Positions 55,619 to 64,000 of a stretch of DNA of 64,000 nucleotides are shown here, one piece after another. Position 1 is the stretch's first letter, and each line of letters opens with the position of its first letter. The DNA is taken from NCBI RefSeq assembly GCF_018069755.1, contig NZ_JAGQDE010000014.1, positions 1-64,000 on the forward strand, read 5' to 3'. The stretch is from Ideonella aquatica (GTDB lineage Bacteria; Pseudomonadota; Gammaproteobacteria; Burkholderiales; Burkholderiaceae_C). Position numbers and translations under genes: made by a program. Below the pieces are notes generated by a model. That model did no database searches. It was given only the letters and a program-made list of their open reading frames with translations, and was not told the origin of the DNA.

Positions 55619-58600
55619 TCAGCTGTGAAGCACGCCGTCAAGCATCAGCCACTCGATTGGCCGTCGCATACCGAAGAGGTGGCCATCGAGCTTGGGGGAT
55701 TCATCCTCCTTGCGCTTGATCTCTCTCTCGAGGTCATGGGACATGACCATCAGATGGAGGAAGCGCAGTCGATCGATACCGCTGCTGAGTTGCGGACGTG
55801 TGGCGAGCCATTCACCTACCCACACCAGGCATCGCCTGTCAGCGTTGGCGCGAAACATCGTCCAGGCGGCATAAGCAGAATCGCCATCCTCGGCAGCCAA
55901 GAACTGCCTCCACCAATGGCGAGCCACACCTGCCCGGTTTCGCCAGACCGACATCCTTACCCGCAGCCTGTCCCAGGATCCCAGAAGGGGCCCCTCTGGC
56001 CAATCCATCTCGTTCACCGTGGGACAGTCCATGAAGGCATTCAGCACCTGCGCACGGTGGGCAAGCCAGGGCTCGCCGGAAAGCCGGTCACGGTCGATCA
56101 CTGACGTCAACCAGGCGGCTTGGCCATGGATCTTGGCAGCCACGACCACCTCCAACAAATCTTGATCGGTGTTGCACCAAGCCGGAAGCAGCAGTTCCTC
56201 ACGAGCCAGCTGTGATTCGGGTGATCCCTGGGCTTTCATGGCCACGTGAACGAGCTCCGAGATGTGAGCTTCGCCCATCAGGCGCATGTGGACCACCCGC
56301 CGCAACGTTCGCCACAGGGGTAGCGCCTTCGTCGGCGCATACCTGAACAGGACGTCAGCCAGTCGTGTGTACAGCACGGATGCTCGCATGCACCGCTGCT
56401 GGAACGCTGGACTGTCAGCATCGGCCCCCGCCAGAAGGACGTCCCACGTCTGCGGCGATGCCAGGTACGCTGCTTCAAGACCGCGAACATCCAGATCCTG
56501 AAGGTACAACCCGTGTCCTTGGGCCCAGATAGCCTCGATGGCTTGCCGAGCTTGGGACGCAAGCGCCTCCAGCGCTTGGTCCACCTCGAGTCGAGGACGA
56601 GACGCCCGCTTCAGGCATTCCACAAGATCCGATCCTGCTGGCATTTCCTCGCGCAGCATCACCGTTGGCAAACTGCCATCACCCAGTGTGCGGACGATCA
56701 GTTCCCCCTCAAGATGCGGAAGCTCGCTCGCAGGCCGCACCGCCATCTCCACCAGCAGTTCACTGGCGAGTCGCAACTCCTCAGGATTCGATCCCCTGAG
56801 CACTGCAGCATCGAGCCAACGCCACGGGGCGATTCGAACCATCAACTCCGGAAAGGGAATATCGCCGGTGCTGGCCGCCAGTGCCATGCTCCCGTGATGA
56901 GCACTCACCGGTTGTCTGACTACGTCTGCTGCCCAATGGGCGTCCCGCAGGACCGAACCGGCCACTTGAGGAGCGCGAATGCACAGCACTTCAAACGCGA
57001 GGTCCCGAAGCGCCGAATCAGCGCATCCAAGATAGGCCGTCAAACGAGCGGCCAACCGATCGGCATCATGGATCTGCTGCGTGCCCAGGACCGCCAAGGC
57101 CACGCGTGCAGCCCTGTCAGCCTTCGAGGCGTGTTGGTCCAGGAAGTCCAGCAGCTCATGGGCCGTCGCGGGGCGGATGGCGCCCATCAGCAATCGCCAA
57201 GGTTGAAAGTCGTCTGCTTCGAGCAACCTGGCCAACTGCTCGGCGAGCGGCAGATGCAGAATTTCCAACAGCAGGCAAGCCGAGGTGGCAGTGCCATCCG
57301 ATGATGGCGGCAGTGCACAACGCAAGTCAGCAAACCGTGTTGCGAGATCCGGCGGGCAGACAAGAAGCAGGCTCGAGGCGGCCCTCGCTGACCAGTGGGC
57401 TGCTTCACCTGTGCGTGCGAGCATCATCGTCAGTCGACGACGTCCCAAGTCTGCCAACTCCGCCGGAGTGAACCTGGCACCCAGGCGCTCCAGCCGCTCC
57501 AATCGATACTCAGCGGCGGTGCGTTGTCGTTGGACATCAATGCCGTCCGGATCAAACAATGTCAAGGCCTCGGCCAAGTCGGACACGATGTCGTTGGGCA
57601 AGTCGATATCTGGACAGTCCACGAACGCATCTATCCGGGTCAGACGCTCGCTAGGGGAGATGGCATCGTCATGGAGAACCGCCTCGACGTGACGTCGCTC
57701 AAGCCGCCAATGTGAGCGCGCCGGGCGGTCCAGGTAGTCACGCTGGTAGTCTGTGGCTGAGCTGCGCGCACTGGCAAGCTCTGCTGTCCTGTGCTGCTCT
57801 GACTCCAAGTCGGTCAGCAAAGCCAACAGTGCAGACGCGATCACGCCGACCTCAGGTGCGATGCCCGGCTCGACGGGCGTTGAGCGAATCTCCTGTGCCA
57901 AGACCAACAGCGCCTGCCGCGCAGCTGCAGGCTCTTGCGCTCCCATGCTGACCAGCCATTGCAGCCCCTGCCAGCAGGGAGAGTGAAAGCTGACGTTGAT
58001 TGCCTCACGTATCGCCGCTCGGCGAATGACCGGAAGGAAGAATTCCAGGCGGTGGCCCTCCAACATGCCCGCAATCGCTCGCGAGGGATCGACCGCCTGA
58101 GGATCGGTCAGCGAGAAGTCCTCTCCAAGGATACGGCGTGCGCCTGAACTGACCGTACCAATGAGGGCCTGCAGCGCAGCTTGCTGCTGACTGGCAAAGT
58201 GGTTGGGATCCTCGAGCAGCCGCTGAGGCTGAAGCTGGACGATTCCAACCCACTGCAGCATCCGCTCCCTGATGAGTTGCCAGTCTGCATGCCTGGTCAG
58301 AGGCAAACGGCGCAGGCTCTGGGTGGCGCAATGCAAGGCAGCGTTGCCGACACCCGGCACTTCGCGCTCAATGACGCTGAGCATGGCCGCCGGAAACGCT
58401 TCGCCGAAGGCCATGGCATCTTGCTCGAAATTGCGTGCCGGATTCTGCGCGTCCATCCACAGGCTCAGCAACGCGTCCGCCATGGAAGCGCCGTGAGGTG
58501 TGTCGGTGGCGGCGAGCACGGACAACGCGGCACCGATGACCTCTGCCTTCTGGTCAGTGGCGCCGATGGGCTCCAACCAGGTGGCTGCGCGGGCCTCGAA

Positions 58601-60343
58601 GTCCGCGACCGTGGCGGTGGAGCCCTCCATGCTTTCCAACAGCACCAGGCCCAAGCCCAGGATGGCCGGCGCCTCCTTGAGCGTGTACTTGATCCCTGTG
58701 ACCGTGTCTTCTGCCTTGAACAGGCTGCCGTCAAGCAGTTCATCCAGCCGACGGCGCACGTCGTCCGGCCGCAGGCTGGGCCGCGCGACTGTCAGCTCAA
58801 TGTCTTGGGCCCTCATGCGAGCGGTGGCGGCGCTCTTGGTCATCAGCCTTTCGCGGTATTCGCGAGCCCGATCCACCAGCCACTGCACCCAGTCATCCGA
58901 GGTCAGGCTGCTGGAGGTACGCAGCTGCAAAGTGTCATGCCCATATTCGAATAACAGGCGCATGACCGTGGCTTCCGCTTTGAGGGCCTCACGGTCCTTC
59001 AAACGCAGCACCAGTGGGAAAAGGCGAGGGGTTCGTGCCAGGTCCTGCAACGCCTTGGGCATGTGGGACAGGTTCATACCCTGGGCGTGGAGCAAATCCT
59101 CCAACTCACCGAGCGAATAGGGCTCGACTGGAATCTCGGTCGCAGCCACATCGCAGCGTGTCAAGCTGTGCAGGGCTTGGCGGAAATACCGTGGCCGGCT
59201 GCTGCACAACAGCCGTACCTTGCCACCCAGGCCAGGGCCCTGTAGCGACTGAACAAGCTCTTGCCACGCGATGCCCGGCTGTTGGTTCAAGCCATCAATC
59301 ACCAACAGCAATACGGGACCGTTCGACGAAGGGCGGGTCAACAGGCGATCGACTCGCTGACGCCAGTAAGCCAGCGGCAATTCCGAGACAACGCATGAGC
59401 GCAGCTGCTCGGCAATGAGGTCGCGAAGGCCGGATTCGCTGAGCGACTGGCGCTCGGTGAAGGTGCTGGCCGGCACCAACAGCACGAGCGGCAGCGAGGC
59501 CAACTGGCGCTGAACCCAGTCCAGTGCCACCCAGGTCTTGCCAACCCCTTCTTGCCCAAGAAGAACGGCCTGGGTTCGCGGCTCGGCTGGAGACTTCCAC
59601 CAGGCTTGCAGCTGATCCAACGGCCCACGCCGCTCCACCAAATGGACGCCCGGATGACCTCCTGCGGCGTTCTGGTGAAGCACTTGCCACGAGGTGGATG
59701 AATCGAGCCAGATCCGCGTCGCCAGGTCGTGGGTCAGATCCTTGAGGGCCTCAAACCCAAGCTGCCAGGCTTGCAGCTCGGACCGAAGCGCGTCCACCGC
59801 GCAAAGCACCGCCGGCGCCAAGACCCGGGCTGCAGCGGCGGCCTTCTCTCCGGCGTATTTGCCGACAACTTCAGGCCAAGTGGCACATAGCGCGGCCAGT
59901 CTATTCAGTCCTGCGCCAACTGGAAGAGGCGTCCAATCCAGGACGATGATCGGAAAGCCGAGCGCTGAGGCAGCCGCTTCAGCCAATCTGAGCTCATTCG
60001 CGCTGACGGACTTGGTGGTCATCAGCACCCAGGCTTCCAACTGCGGGTCTTCCAGGTAGGCCTGCAGGATTTCACCGGCCAGCGGCCGCGGCGACAGAAC
60101 GGTGCCCTTTTGGTAGCGCTTGCATTCGACTCGAAGCACGCGGCCGGACGTCCTGGACGTACTGGCGTCGCTGCCAAACTGTTGGCCGGACTTGGCCACC
60201 GTGACACGGATATCGCCGAGTACCCGGCTGAGCAGATCCGCGCACATCAGCTCGAACGCATGGGTGCCCATGCCCTCCAACTGCTGCTGAAGGTGATCAA
60301 GAGACGCGGGAGACGATCCCCCCGCAATTGGTGTGCTGGCCAA
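55619..60343 (-). CDS. Avs4-like antiphage STAND NTPase with N-terminal PD-(D/E)XK nuclease
   Basis: About 1,574 residues in one chain. Residues 25-120 look like a Mrr-type restriction-endonuclease domain: AFELMCADLL (E31), GSDA (D59) and VECKRY (E73, K75). A P-loop follows, GQEGVGKT (263-270), with Walker B LLLVIDG (D350) and the sensor LLCSSRPRYF, as in STAND ATPases. The remaining 1,100 residues are helical repeat-like and could form a sensor. This order and size match Avs4-type (AVAST) defence proteins, which degrade DNA after recognising a phage protein. The TTG start at 60341-60343 has GGGAG seven bases upstream; ATG 60271 is the alternative. The gene stands alone. Confidence 0.65.
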   Translation of the reverse strand: MASTPIAGGSSPASLDHLQQQLEGMGTHAFELMCADLLSRVLGDIRVTVAKSGQQFGSDASTSRTSGRVLRVECKRYQKGTVLSPRPLAGEILQAYLEDPQLEAWVLMTTKSVSANELRLAEAAASALGFPIIVLDWTPLPVGAGLNRLAALCATWPEVVGKYAGEKAAAAARVLAPAVLCAVDALRSELQAWQLGFEALKDLTHDLATRIWLDSSTSWQVLHQNAAGGHPGVHLVERRGPLDQLQAWWKSPAEPRTQAVLLGQEGVGKTWVALDWVQRQLASLPLVLLVPASTFTERQSLSESGLRDLIAEQLRSCVVSELPLAYWRQRVDRLLTRPSSNGPVLLLVIDGLNQQPGIAWQELVQSLQGPGLGGKVRLLCSSRPRYFRQALHSLTRCDVAATEIPVEPYSLGELEDLLHAQGMNLSHMPKALQDLARTPRLFPLVLRLKDREALKAEATVMRLLFEYGHDTLQLRTSSSLTSDDWVQWLVDRAREYRERLMTKSAATARMRAQDIELTVARPSLRPDDVRRRLDELLDGSLFKAEDTVTGIKYTLKEAPAILGLGLVLLESMEGSTATVADFEARAATWLEPIGATDQKAEVIGAALSVLAATDTPHGASMADALLSLWMDAQNPARNFEQDAMAFGEAFPAAMLSVIEREVPGVGNAALHCATQSLRRLPLTRHADWQLIRERMLQWVGIVQLQPQRLLEDPNHFASQQQAALQALIGTVSSGARRILGEDFSLTDPQAVDPSRAIAGMLEGHRLEFFLPVIRRAAIREAINVSFHSPCWQGLQWLVSMGAQEPAAARQALLVLAQEIRSTPVEPGIAPEVGVIASALLALLTDLESEQHRTAELASARSSATDYQRDYLDRPARSHWRLERRHVEAVLHDDAISPSERLTRIDAFVDCPDIDLPNDIVSDLAEALTLFDPDGIDVQRQRTAAEYRLERLERLGARFTPAELADLGRRRLTMMLARTGEAAHWSARAASSLLLVCPPDLATRFADLRCALPPSSDGTATSACLLLEILHLPLAEQLARLLEADDFQPWRLLMGAIRPATAHELLDFLDQHASKADRAARVALAVLGTQQIHDADRLAARLTAYLGCADSALRDLAFEVLCIRAPQVAGSVLRDAHWAADVVRQPVSAHHGSMALAASTGDIPFPELMVRIAPWRWLDAAVLRGSNPEELRLASELLVEMAVRPASELPHLEGELIVRTLGDGSLPTVMLREEMPAGSDLVECLKRASRPRLEVDQALEALASQARQAIEAIWAQGHGLYLQDLDVRGLEAAYLASPQTWDVLLAGADADSPAFQQRCMRASVLYTRLADVLFRYAPTKALPLWRTLRRVVHMRLMGEAHISELVHVAMKAQGSPESQLAREELLLPAWCNTDQDLLEVVVAAKIHGQAAWLTSVIDRDRLSGEPWLAHRAQVLNAFMDCPTVNEMDWPEGPLLGSWDRLRVRMSVWRNRAGVARHWWRQFLAAEDGDSAYAAWTMFRANADRRCLVWVGEWLATRPQLSSGIDRLRFLHLMVMSHDLEREIKRKEDESPKLDGHLFGMRRPIEWLMLDGVLHS

Positions 60344-60476
60344 GCTGTTCTCCCTGTGCCTGACTGGCCAGCCGCATTTCAGGCATGCCGACAGGTCTGG
60401 TGGGAGTGTAAGACTGGTCGCCTTGGCGCCTGAGGGCCTTAGGCCAGATGGCACCCGATCGGCTGCTGAGCTGCGC

Positions 60477-61112
60477 TCAGCCCGGGGGTAGCCGCCAGTG
60501 ACTCGACTCGGCCTCGTCCACGGCGCCGTCTGCACCACGCACTTCCATCGACAACAGCCAGGTCTTCCCATCGGCCATCGGCGTGGCGTTGAGCCGGACC
60601 GCCGTGACAGCCTTCTTGCGCACCTTGTGCAATCCCTCTCGCATGGCAGCCATCAAACGAAAGGCCGTGGCGACATCGGTGTCCTGCTCGATCTGACACT
60701 GAACTTCGGCGCCGGTGACGCCAGCGTGGTACCACCTGGTGAGCCGCCAATGAGCCGCCACAGCGTCAGCGGCACGAACGGACACCGCGCCCGGCTCGGC
60801 AAGTTCCACCAAATGAACCGCACTGAGGTAGGCCGACAAGGACTCCGTGGCGACTTGCACTTGGACCTCGTCACCCCGAACCATCTGAAGTCGGTTCAGG
60901 ACATTCAAACTCAGGTGGGTGTCCAGCCGCGGGGGATCCATCGCCATCGGCGCAGGAACCGCAACTGATTCAGGCGCGGGACCGGGCGAAGGGGAGGGCG
61001 CCACGCTCAAAGGCCCGGCATGAACCTGAGCACGACGGCGCCACAGCGCCCCGATGGCCACACCCACCGACAACGCGACGAGACACGACAGGATCAGGTT
61101 CATGGTGCTCAT
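60477..61112 (-). CDS. membrane-anchored degenerate LytS-like histidine-kinase domain protein
   Basis: The 211-residue protein has an N-terminal membrane helix (LILSCLVALSVGVAIGALW), a proline-rich linker (about 38-60) and a domain starting DTHLSLNVLNRLQ. That segment parallels the LytS-type phosphoacceptor region (PHFLFNxLN). The later MREGLHKVRKKAVTAVRLNATPMADGKTWLLSMEV parallels the ATPase core without its glycine-rich boxes. Catalysis is therefore unlikely. It lies near a LytTR response regulator on the opposite strand, which suggests a binding or regulatory partner. This is a tentative reading. Confidence 0.45.
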   Translation of the reverse strand: MSTMNLILSCLVALSVGVAIGALWRRRAQVHAGPLSVAPSPSPGPAPESVAVPAPMAMDPPRLDTHLSLNVLNRLQMVRGDEVQVQVATESLSAYLSAVHLVELAEPGAVSVRAADAVAAHWRLTRWYHAGVTGAEVQCQIEQDTDVATAFRLMAAMREGLHKVRKKAVTAVRLNATPMADGKTWLLSMEVRGADGAVDEAESSHWRLPPG

Positions 61113-61255
61113 GATGCCAGCAGTGAAGGATTTGGGGGGGGGCCTGGCGGGCTTCGTACCCGCCCCAGGGGACTTCGTCGCGTTTCCGCCGCGACTGGCA
61201 CGTCGCGCCTACGCTGGCGACCATCCACCGCGTCAGTTCACCCTTGAGCCTCGTC

Positions 61256-62434
61256 ATGAGCCCCAATCACCTCAGCCTGTCCCACGCTTCGCCGGAGGGC
61301 GCGGAGTGGCATGTCTTTGCAGACAAGTGCGAGGAGCATGGCTCCCTGTGGTTCGGCTTTCAGCTGGCACTCACACTGACCCGTCGGGGGCAGCGGGTCC
61401 GGCTGTTCACCAACGGGCTCGACGAACTGGCCCGGGCATTCGGCACCAGTGCGACCACGGGGGTTCAGGTCTTTCATGGCGTGGAATTGGTTGACGCCCG
61501 GCTGGACCGGTTCTTCCAACCGGCGCGGAACTCGGTGCAAATGTTCTACACCCGACCATCCAAGGACTATCTCTCCCGGTTTGCTCGATCCATCGGGGGA
61601 GCCAACAGCTTGCAGGTGGTGCCGCTTGACTCCGGGATCACCACCTCCAACGCCATCATCGTGCTCGACCAGCGAGACGAGATCACCTCTTGGATGATGC
61701 AGATGGGTGATCTGCCTCGCCGCGGCGGATATATCCGCCTCGACGGCTGCGAAAAACCGACGCCAGGGTCAGAAGACCGCGCACGGACGGAGCATCGGGC
61801 TGTAGCTTGGCGATGGTTCGAACTGCCGCCTGAGTTGATCGGCGATCCCTCCGGCATGGTCGTCACGATCGCTGTCGGAAGCCAAGGCGCAGCGAGCCGC
61901 GCGCTGGACATGGTTGCCAAGCGGCCGGCGCCTCAACCCACCGCGTGTATGTTGCGTGGCAAATCGATTCACGCCCCAGCGGTGGGCGAACATGGTTCCA
62001 TGGGCGTCGTGGAGTTTCCAGAGATGTCTTGGTCCACCCGGCAGGACTTGGTCCTCGGCAGCGATCTCTTGATCACCGACAAGCCCGAGCTGGCCGCGCA
62101 GGCCAACCAGTGCGGCATTCCAGTGATCTGGTCGGCCGACCATTCCAGCGACATGCCCTACCTTGACTGGTACACGGTCGGGTGCCATGCGCCGATGAGG
62201 GCGGCTCTGTGCCAGGCGTTCCTCGCGGTGGGAGGTCGGCGCGATATCGATGACGCTGCGCAACAGTATTGGGCGCATTTCAAAGACGCACAGCGCCTGG
62301 CGCAAGGCGTGGCAGAGCGGATCGCGCGGGCCCCCGAACTCGCCGACGTCGCGCTCGCCGCGCTCAATGAGAAGCCCGAGGCGGTAAGCGTCGTCGAGCA
62401 TCAATTCAGCCCGACCGCGCCGATCGACCTTTGA
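61256..62434 (+). CDS. EarP-like (GT-B) protein lacking catalytic residues, or unknown
   Basis: The 392-residue protein shares the general layout of EarP, the rhamnosyltransferase that modifies elongation factor P. It has a first strand WHVFADKCEEHGSLWFGFQL where EarP has WxxFCxVxDNxGDIGVxWRL, and LVLGSDLLITDKPELAAQ then GIPVIW where EarP has the RGEDSFVRAQxAGKPFxW region. The catalytic Asp pair and the Glu of GEDS are replaced, so it would not be active as EarP. The start at 61256 was chosen over TTG 61244. A run of nine G (61134-61142) precedes it. Resemblance was judged by eye only. Confidence 0.4.
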   Translation: MSPNHLSLSHASPEGAEWHVFADKCEEHGSLWFGFQLALTLTRRGQRVRLFTNGLDELARAFGTSATTGVQVFHGVELVDARLDRFFQPARNSVQMFYTRPSKDYLSRFARSIGGANSLQVVPLDSGITTSNAIIVLDQRDEITSWMMQMGDLPRRGGYIRLDGCEKPTPGSEDRARTEHRAVAWRWFELPPELIGDPSGMVVTIAVGSQGAASRALDMVAKRPAPQPTACMLRGKSIHAPAVGEHGSMGVVEFPEMSWSTRQDLVLGSDLLITDKPELAAQANQCGIPVIWSADHSSDMPYLDWYTVGCHAPMRAALCQAFLAVGGRRDIDDAAQQYWAHFKDAQRLAQGVAERIARAPELADVALAALNEKPEAVSVVEHQFSPTAPIDL

Positions 62435-62582
62435 GGCGTTCGCAGCGTCCAAAGCTTCCACCGGCAACGCAGGATGCCCCGCCTGCTCGTGCTCGGTTCA
62501 AGGTCGGGCCCTGGTGTCCGATAAACCACGGGGATCACCCAGAAAGCCCGAGTGAGCAACTCCGCTCGGCTTCGACCCACGC

Positions 62583-63353
62583 ATGAATCAATTTCCTGTC
62601 GTCAAGGTACTGATCGCGGAAGACGACCCCGACCAACGCCGTCAAATGGTGGAGGCTGTTCTGCATCTTCGGCCGCAATGGCAAGTCGTCGCAGAGGCTG
62701 CTGACGCCAACGAGGTGTTGGCCGGCATTGACGCGCTGGCGCCGGATCTGCTCATCCTGGACATCCACCTTCCCGGCAGTGAGGACGGCAAATGGGTCGA
62801 ACAGATTCCAGCTTCGGCGGCCGTCATTTTCGTCACCGGCGATCCTGCCTTTGCGGTCCAGGCGTTTGACAAGGATGCCATCGACTACCTCCTCAAGCCC
62901 GTTTCACGCTGGCGCTTGAAGACGGCCATCGAGCGGGCCGAACGGGATCCTCGCATGCCTGTCCGCACAACTCTGGCGGTGGTCGATCATGACGATGACC
63001 GGTCCGAGCGCGCGGAGGACGCCCGCAGCCAATCGCAATGGATCACGGCGTCCAAAGGCAATGACGTCATCGTCGTCCCCGAGTGGGAGGTGATCTACCT
63101 GCAGGCCGACCTGAAGTACACACGGGTGGTCTCCACCCGCGGCGACGGGCTGGTGCGCATGGGCCTCAACGAGTTGGCCGCACGCCATGGGCGGCAGTAT
63201 TTCGTCAAGATCCATCGCAGCATCATCCTCAATCTGCGATTCGTCCAGTCCGTTCGCCGCAATGAACTGGGCTATCTGGACGTCTACCTGTTCGGCCGCA
63301 GCGAGGTGTTGAAGGTCAGCAAGACCTATCAAGGCGTCTTCAAGTCGCTCTGA
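62583..63353 (+). CDS. LytTR-family response regulator
   Basis: The 256-residue protein has a receiver domain (acidic pocket E13/D14/D15, phospho-acceptor D60 in LLILDIHLPG, K105 in DYLLKPV) and a C-terminal LytTR DNA-binding domain (about 150-256, VIYLQADLKYTRV and FVKIHRSIILNLRFV). It should bind direct-repeat promoter sites when phosphorylated by a LytS-type kinase. A degenerate LytS-like gene lies nearby on the other strand, and a second receiver-like gene follows. Confidence 0.88.
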   Translation: MNQFPVVKVLIAEDDPDQRRQMVEAVLHLRPQWQVVAEAADANEVLAGIDALAPDLLILDIHLPGSEDGKWVEQIPASAAVIFVTGDPAFAVQAFDKDAIDYLLKPVSRWRLKTAIERAERDPRMPVRTTLAVVDHDDDRSERAEDARSQSQWITASKGNDVIVVPEWEVIYLQADLKYTRVVSTRGDGLVRMGLNELAARHGRQYFVKIHRSIILNLRFVQSVRRNELGYLDVYLFGRSEVLKVSKTYQGVFKSL

Positions 63354-63532
63354 CCCGGCAACGCTGCCTTGAGCGGCGGTACGGGCGTCTGCCTGAAGTG
63401 CGCCGCGGCGTGGGGGCAACTTCCTTCCCACGCCTGCACGTCTTGTTCCGCGCTCAGCGGGCCTTGTCGCATAGCCTCCGCGAAAGGCCTCCCCCGTCCG
63501 ACACTCCGCTCAAGCAACAGCAAGGCGGCGAC

Positions 63533-64000
63533 ATGGACACTCAAGTGGATCCCACCCGGCAGGCGATGGCGGCGAATAACGTCGCCCCAGTGACTAGGTG
63601 GGCGAGTTCGCATGATCGCCGCGGCGTTCGGGTGGTGATCGCCACGGCCGACGAGGCGCTGTCCAGCCAGCTGGCCAGGTTGGTCAGCAACAGCCGTCCG
63701 CACTGGCAGCTGCAGGCAAAGGTCGCCTCGGCCCAGGAGCTGATGGTTTACCTGGGCAATCACAGCCCCGACGTCCTGCTCGTGGACGCAGATCTGGCTT
63801 TCAATGAGGATTGCGGATGGTTGTCGCTGACCGCAGGGCAGATGGCCATGGTGATGATCGCGGGGCAGGATCACCACGCCGTGCAAGCCTTTGACGCAGG
63901 GGCCCTCGACTGCCTGGCTCGGCCGGTGAGTCGCCTGCGACTTGATCTCAGTCTGGACCGCGTCGTCTCAGCCCGCCGGGCCCGCCAGTCTGAAGAAGTA
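63533..64000 (+). CDS. second receiver-like protein, degenerate, running off the window
   Basis: The frame begins with ATG at 63533, preceded by AAGGCGG, and is open to the end of the window (156 codons). It shows a receiver fold parallel to the preceding regulator: VVIATADEALSSQ, DVLLVDADLAF (D85) and DCLARPVSRLRL, where the conserved Lys is Arg. The acidic pocket and this Lys are altered, so phosphorylation-dependent switching may be lost. A C-terminal LytTR domain may follow beyond the window. Confidence 0.7.
   Translation, partial: MDTQVDPTRQAMAANNVAPVTRWASSHDRRGVRVVIATADEALSSQLARLVSNSRPHWQLQAKVASAQELMVYLGNHSPDVLLVDADLAFNEDCGWLSLTAGQMAMVMIAGQDHHAVQAFDAGALDCLARPVSRLRLDLSLDRVVSARRARQSEEV

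Overview
This is a high-GC, densely coded window whose gene types point to a betaproteobacterium of the order Burkholderiales. Those types are czc/cad metal-resistance genes, a Rep_3/ParAB plasmid backbone, a DUF4400 protein of integrating conjugative elements, and N-acetylglucosamine genes of the TonB/halogenase kind. The replication and partition block and the many insertion sequences suggest a plasmid or chromid, or an integrated plasmid, rather than core chromosome. The species cannot be named from this sequence.

Layout. (1) 1-12.1 kb: the tail of an IS630-like transposase abuts a truncated conjugative-element membrane protein. A minus-strand heavy-metal efflux cluster follows (CzcCBA-type RND pump with small His/Cys-rich periplasmic proteins), then a P1B ATPase (cadA) divergent from its MerR-type regulator (cadR), with a recognisable operator between them. 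(2) 12.3-18.7 kb: plasmid maintenance, with a Rep_3 initiator, an iteron-like origin, parA, parB and a tyrosine recombinase. Palindromes lie inside and after parB, and a 13-bp-arm inverted repeat lies beside the recombinase. (3) 18.8-24.96 kb: insertion-sequence wreckage. A complete IS5-type element (target duplication CTAA) interrupts a small gene. A complete IS21-type element (target duplication GTGATC) sits inside an already deleted IS5-family element. A small secreted lysozyme-like protein lies between them.

(4) 24,965-53,921: a 29-kb composite transposon. Two copies of one 1,391-bp IS4-family element in the same orientation flank 26 kb of cargo, and the outer edges carry a perfect 10-bp target duplication (ATCTGGGAGA). 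The cargo includes what looks like a whole chitin/N-acetylglucosamine pathway. It has a GH18 chitinase, a GH16-like hydrolase, an AmpG-like MFS transporter, a GH3 beta-N-acetylhexosaminidase, a SIS-type glucosamine-6-phosphate deaminase, a TonB receptor, a tryptophan-halogenase-like protein, a cupin-like protein, NagA, a GntR regulator and a BadF-type GlcNAc kinase. Four matching operator-like sites (TGGTAnTAAAGTGG type) sit in the two divergent promoter regions, one pointing along each transcription unit. The rest of the cargo is a YecA/SEC-C protein, an alpha/beta-hydrolase fused to an acyl-CoA ligase, an FMO-type monooxygenase, an AhpD-like protein, a GlxA-type AraC regulator and another hydrolase. 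Genes at both inner edges (a cytochrome c peroxidase and an integrase) are cut off by the IS copies.

A 165-bp palindromic repeat occurs three times in this cargo. Two copies are inserted in frame near the N-termini of the chitinase and the deaminase, adding 55 residues to each.

(5) 54-64 kb: a methyl-accepting chemotaxis protein, then a very large (about 1,574 residues) PD-(D/E)XK-nuclease/STAND-NTPase/helical-repeat protein that looks like an Avs4-type antiphage protein. Last comes a cluster of a degenerate LytS-like protein, an EarP-like protein lacking the catalytic residues, a LytTR response regulator, and a second, degenerate receiver protein that runs off the end.
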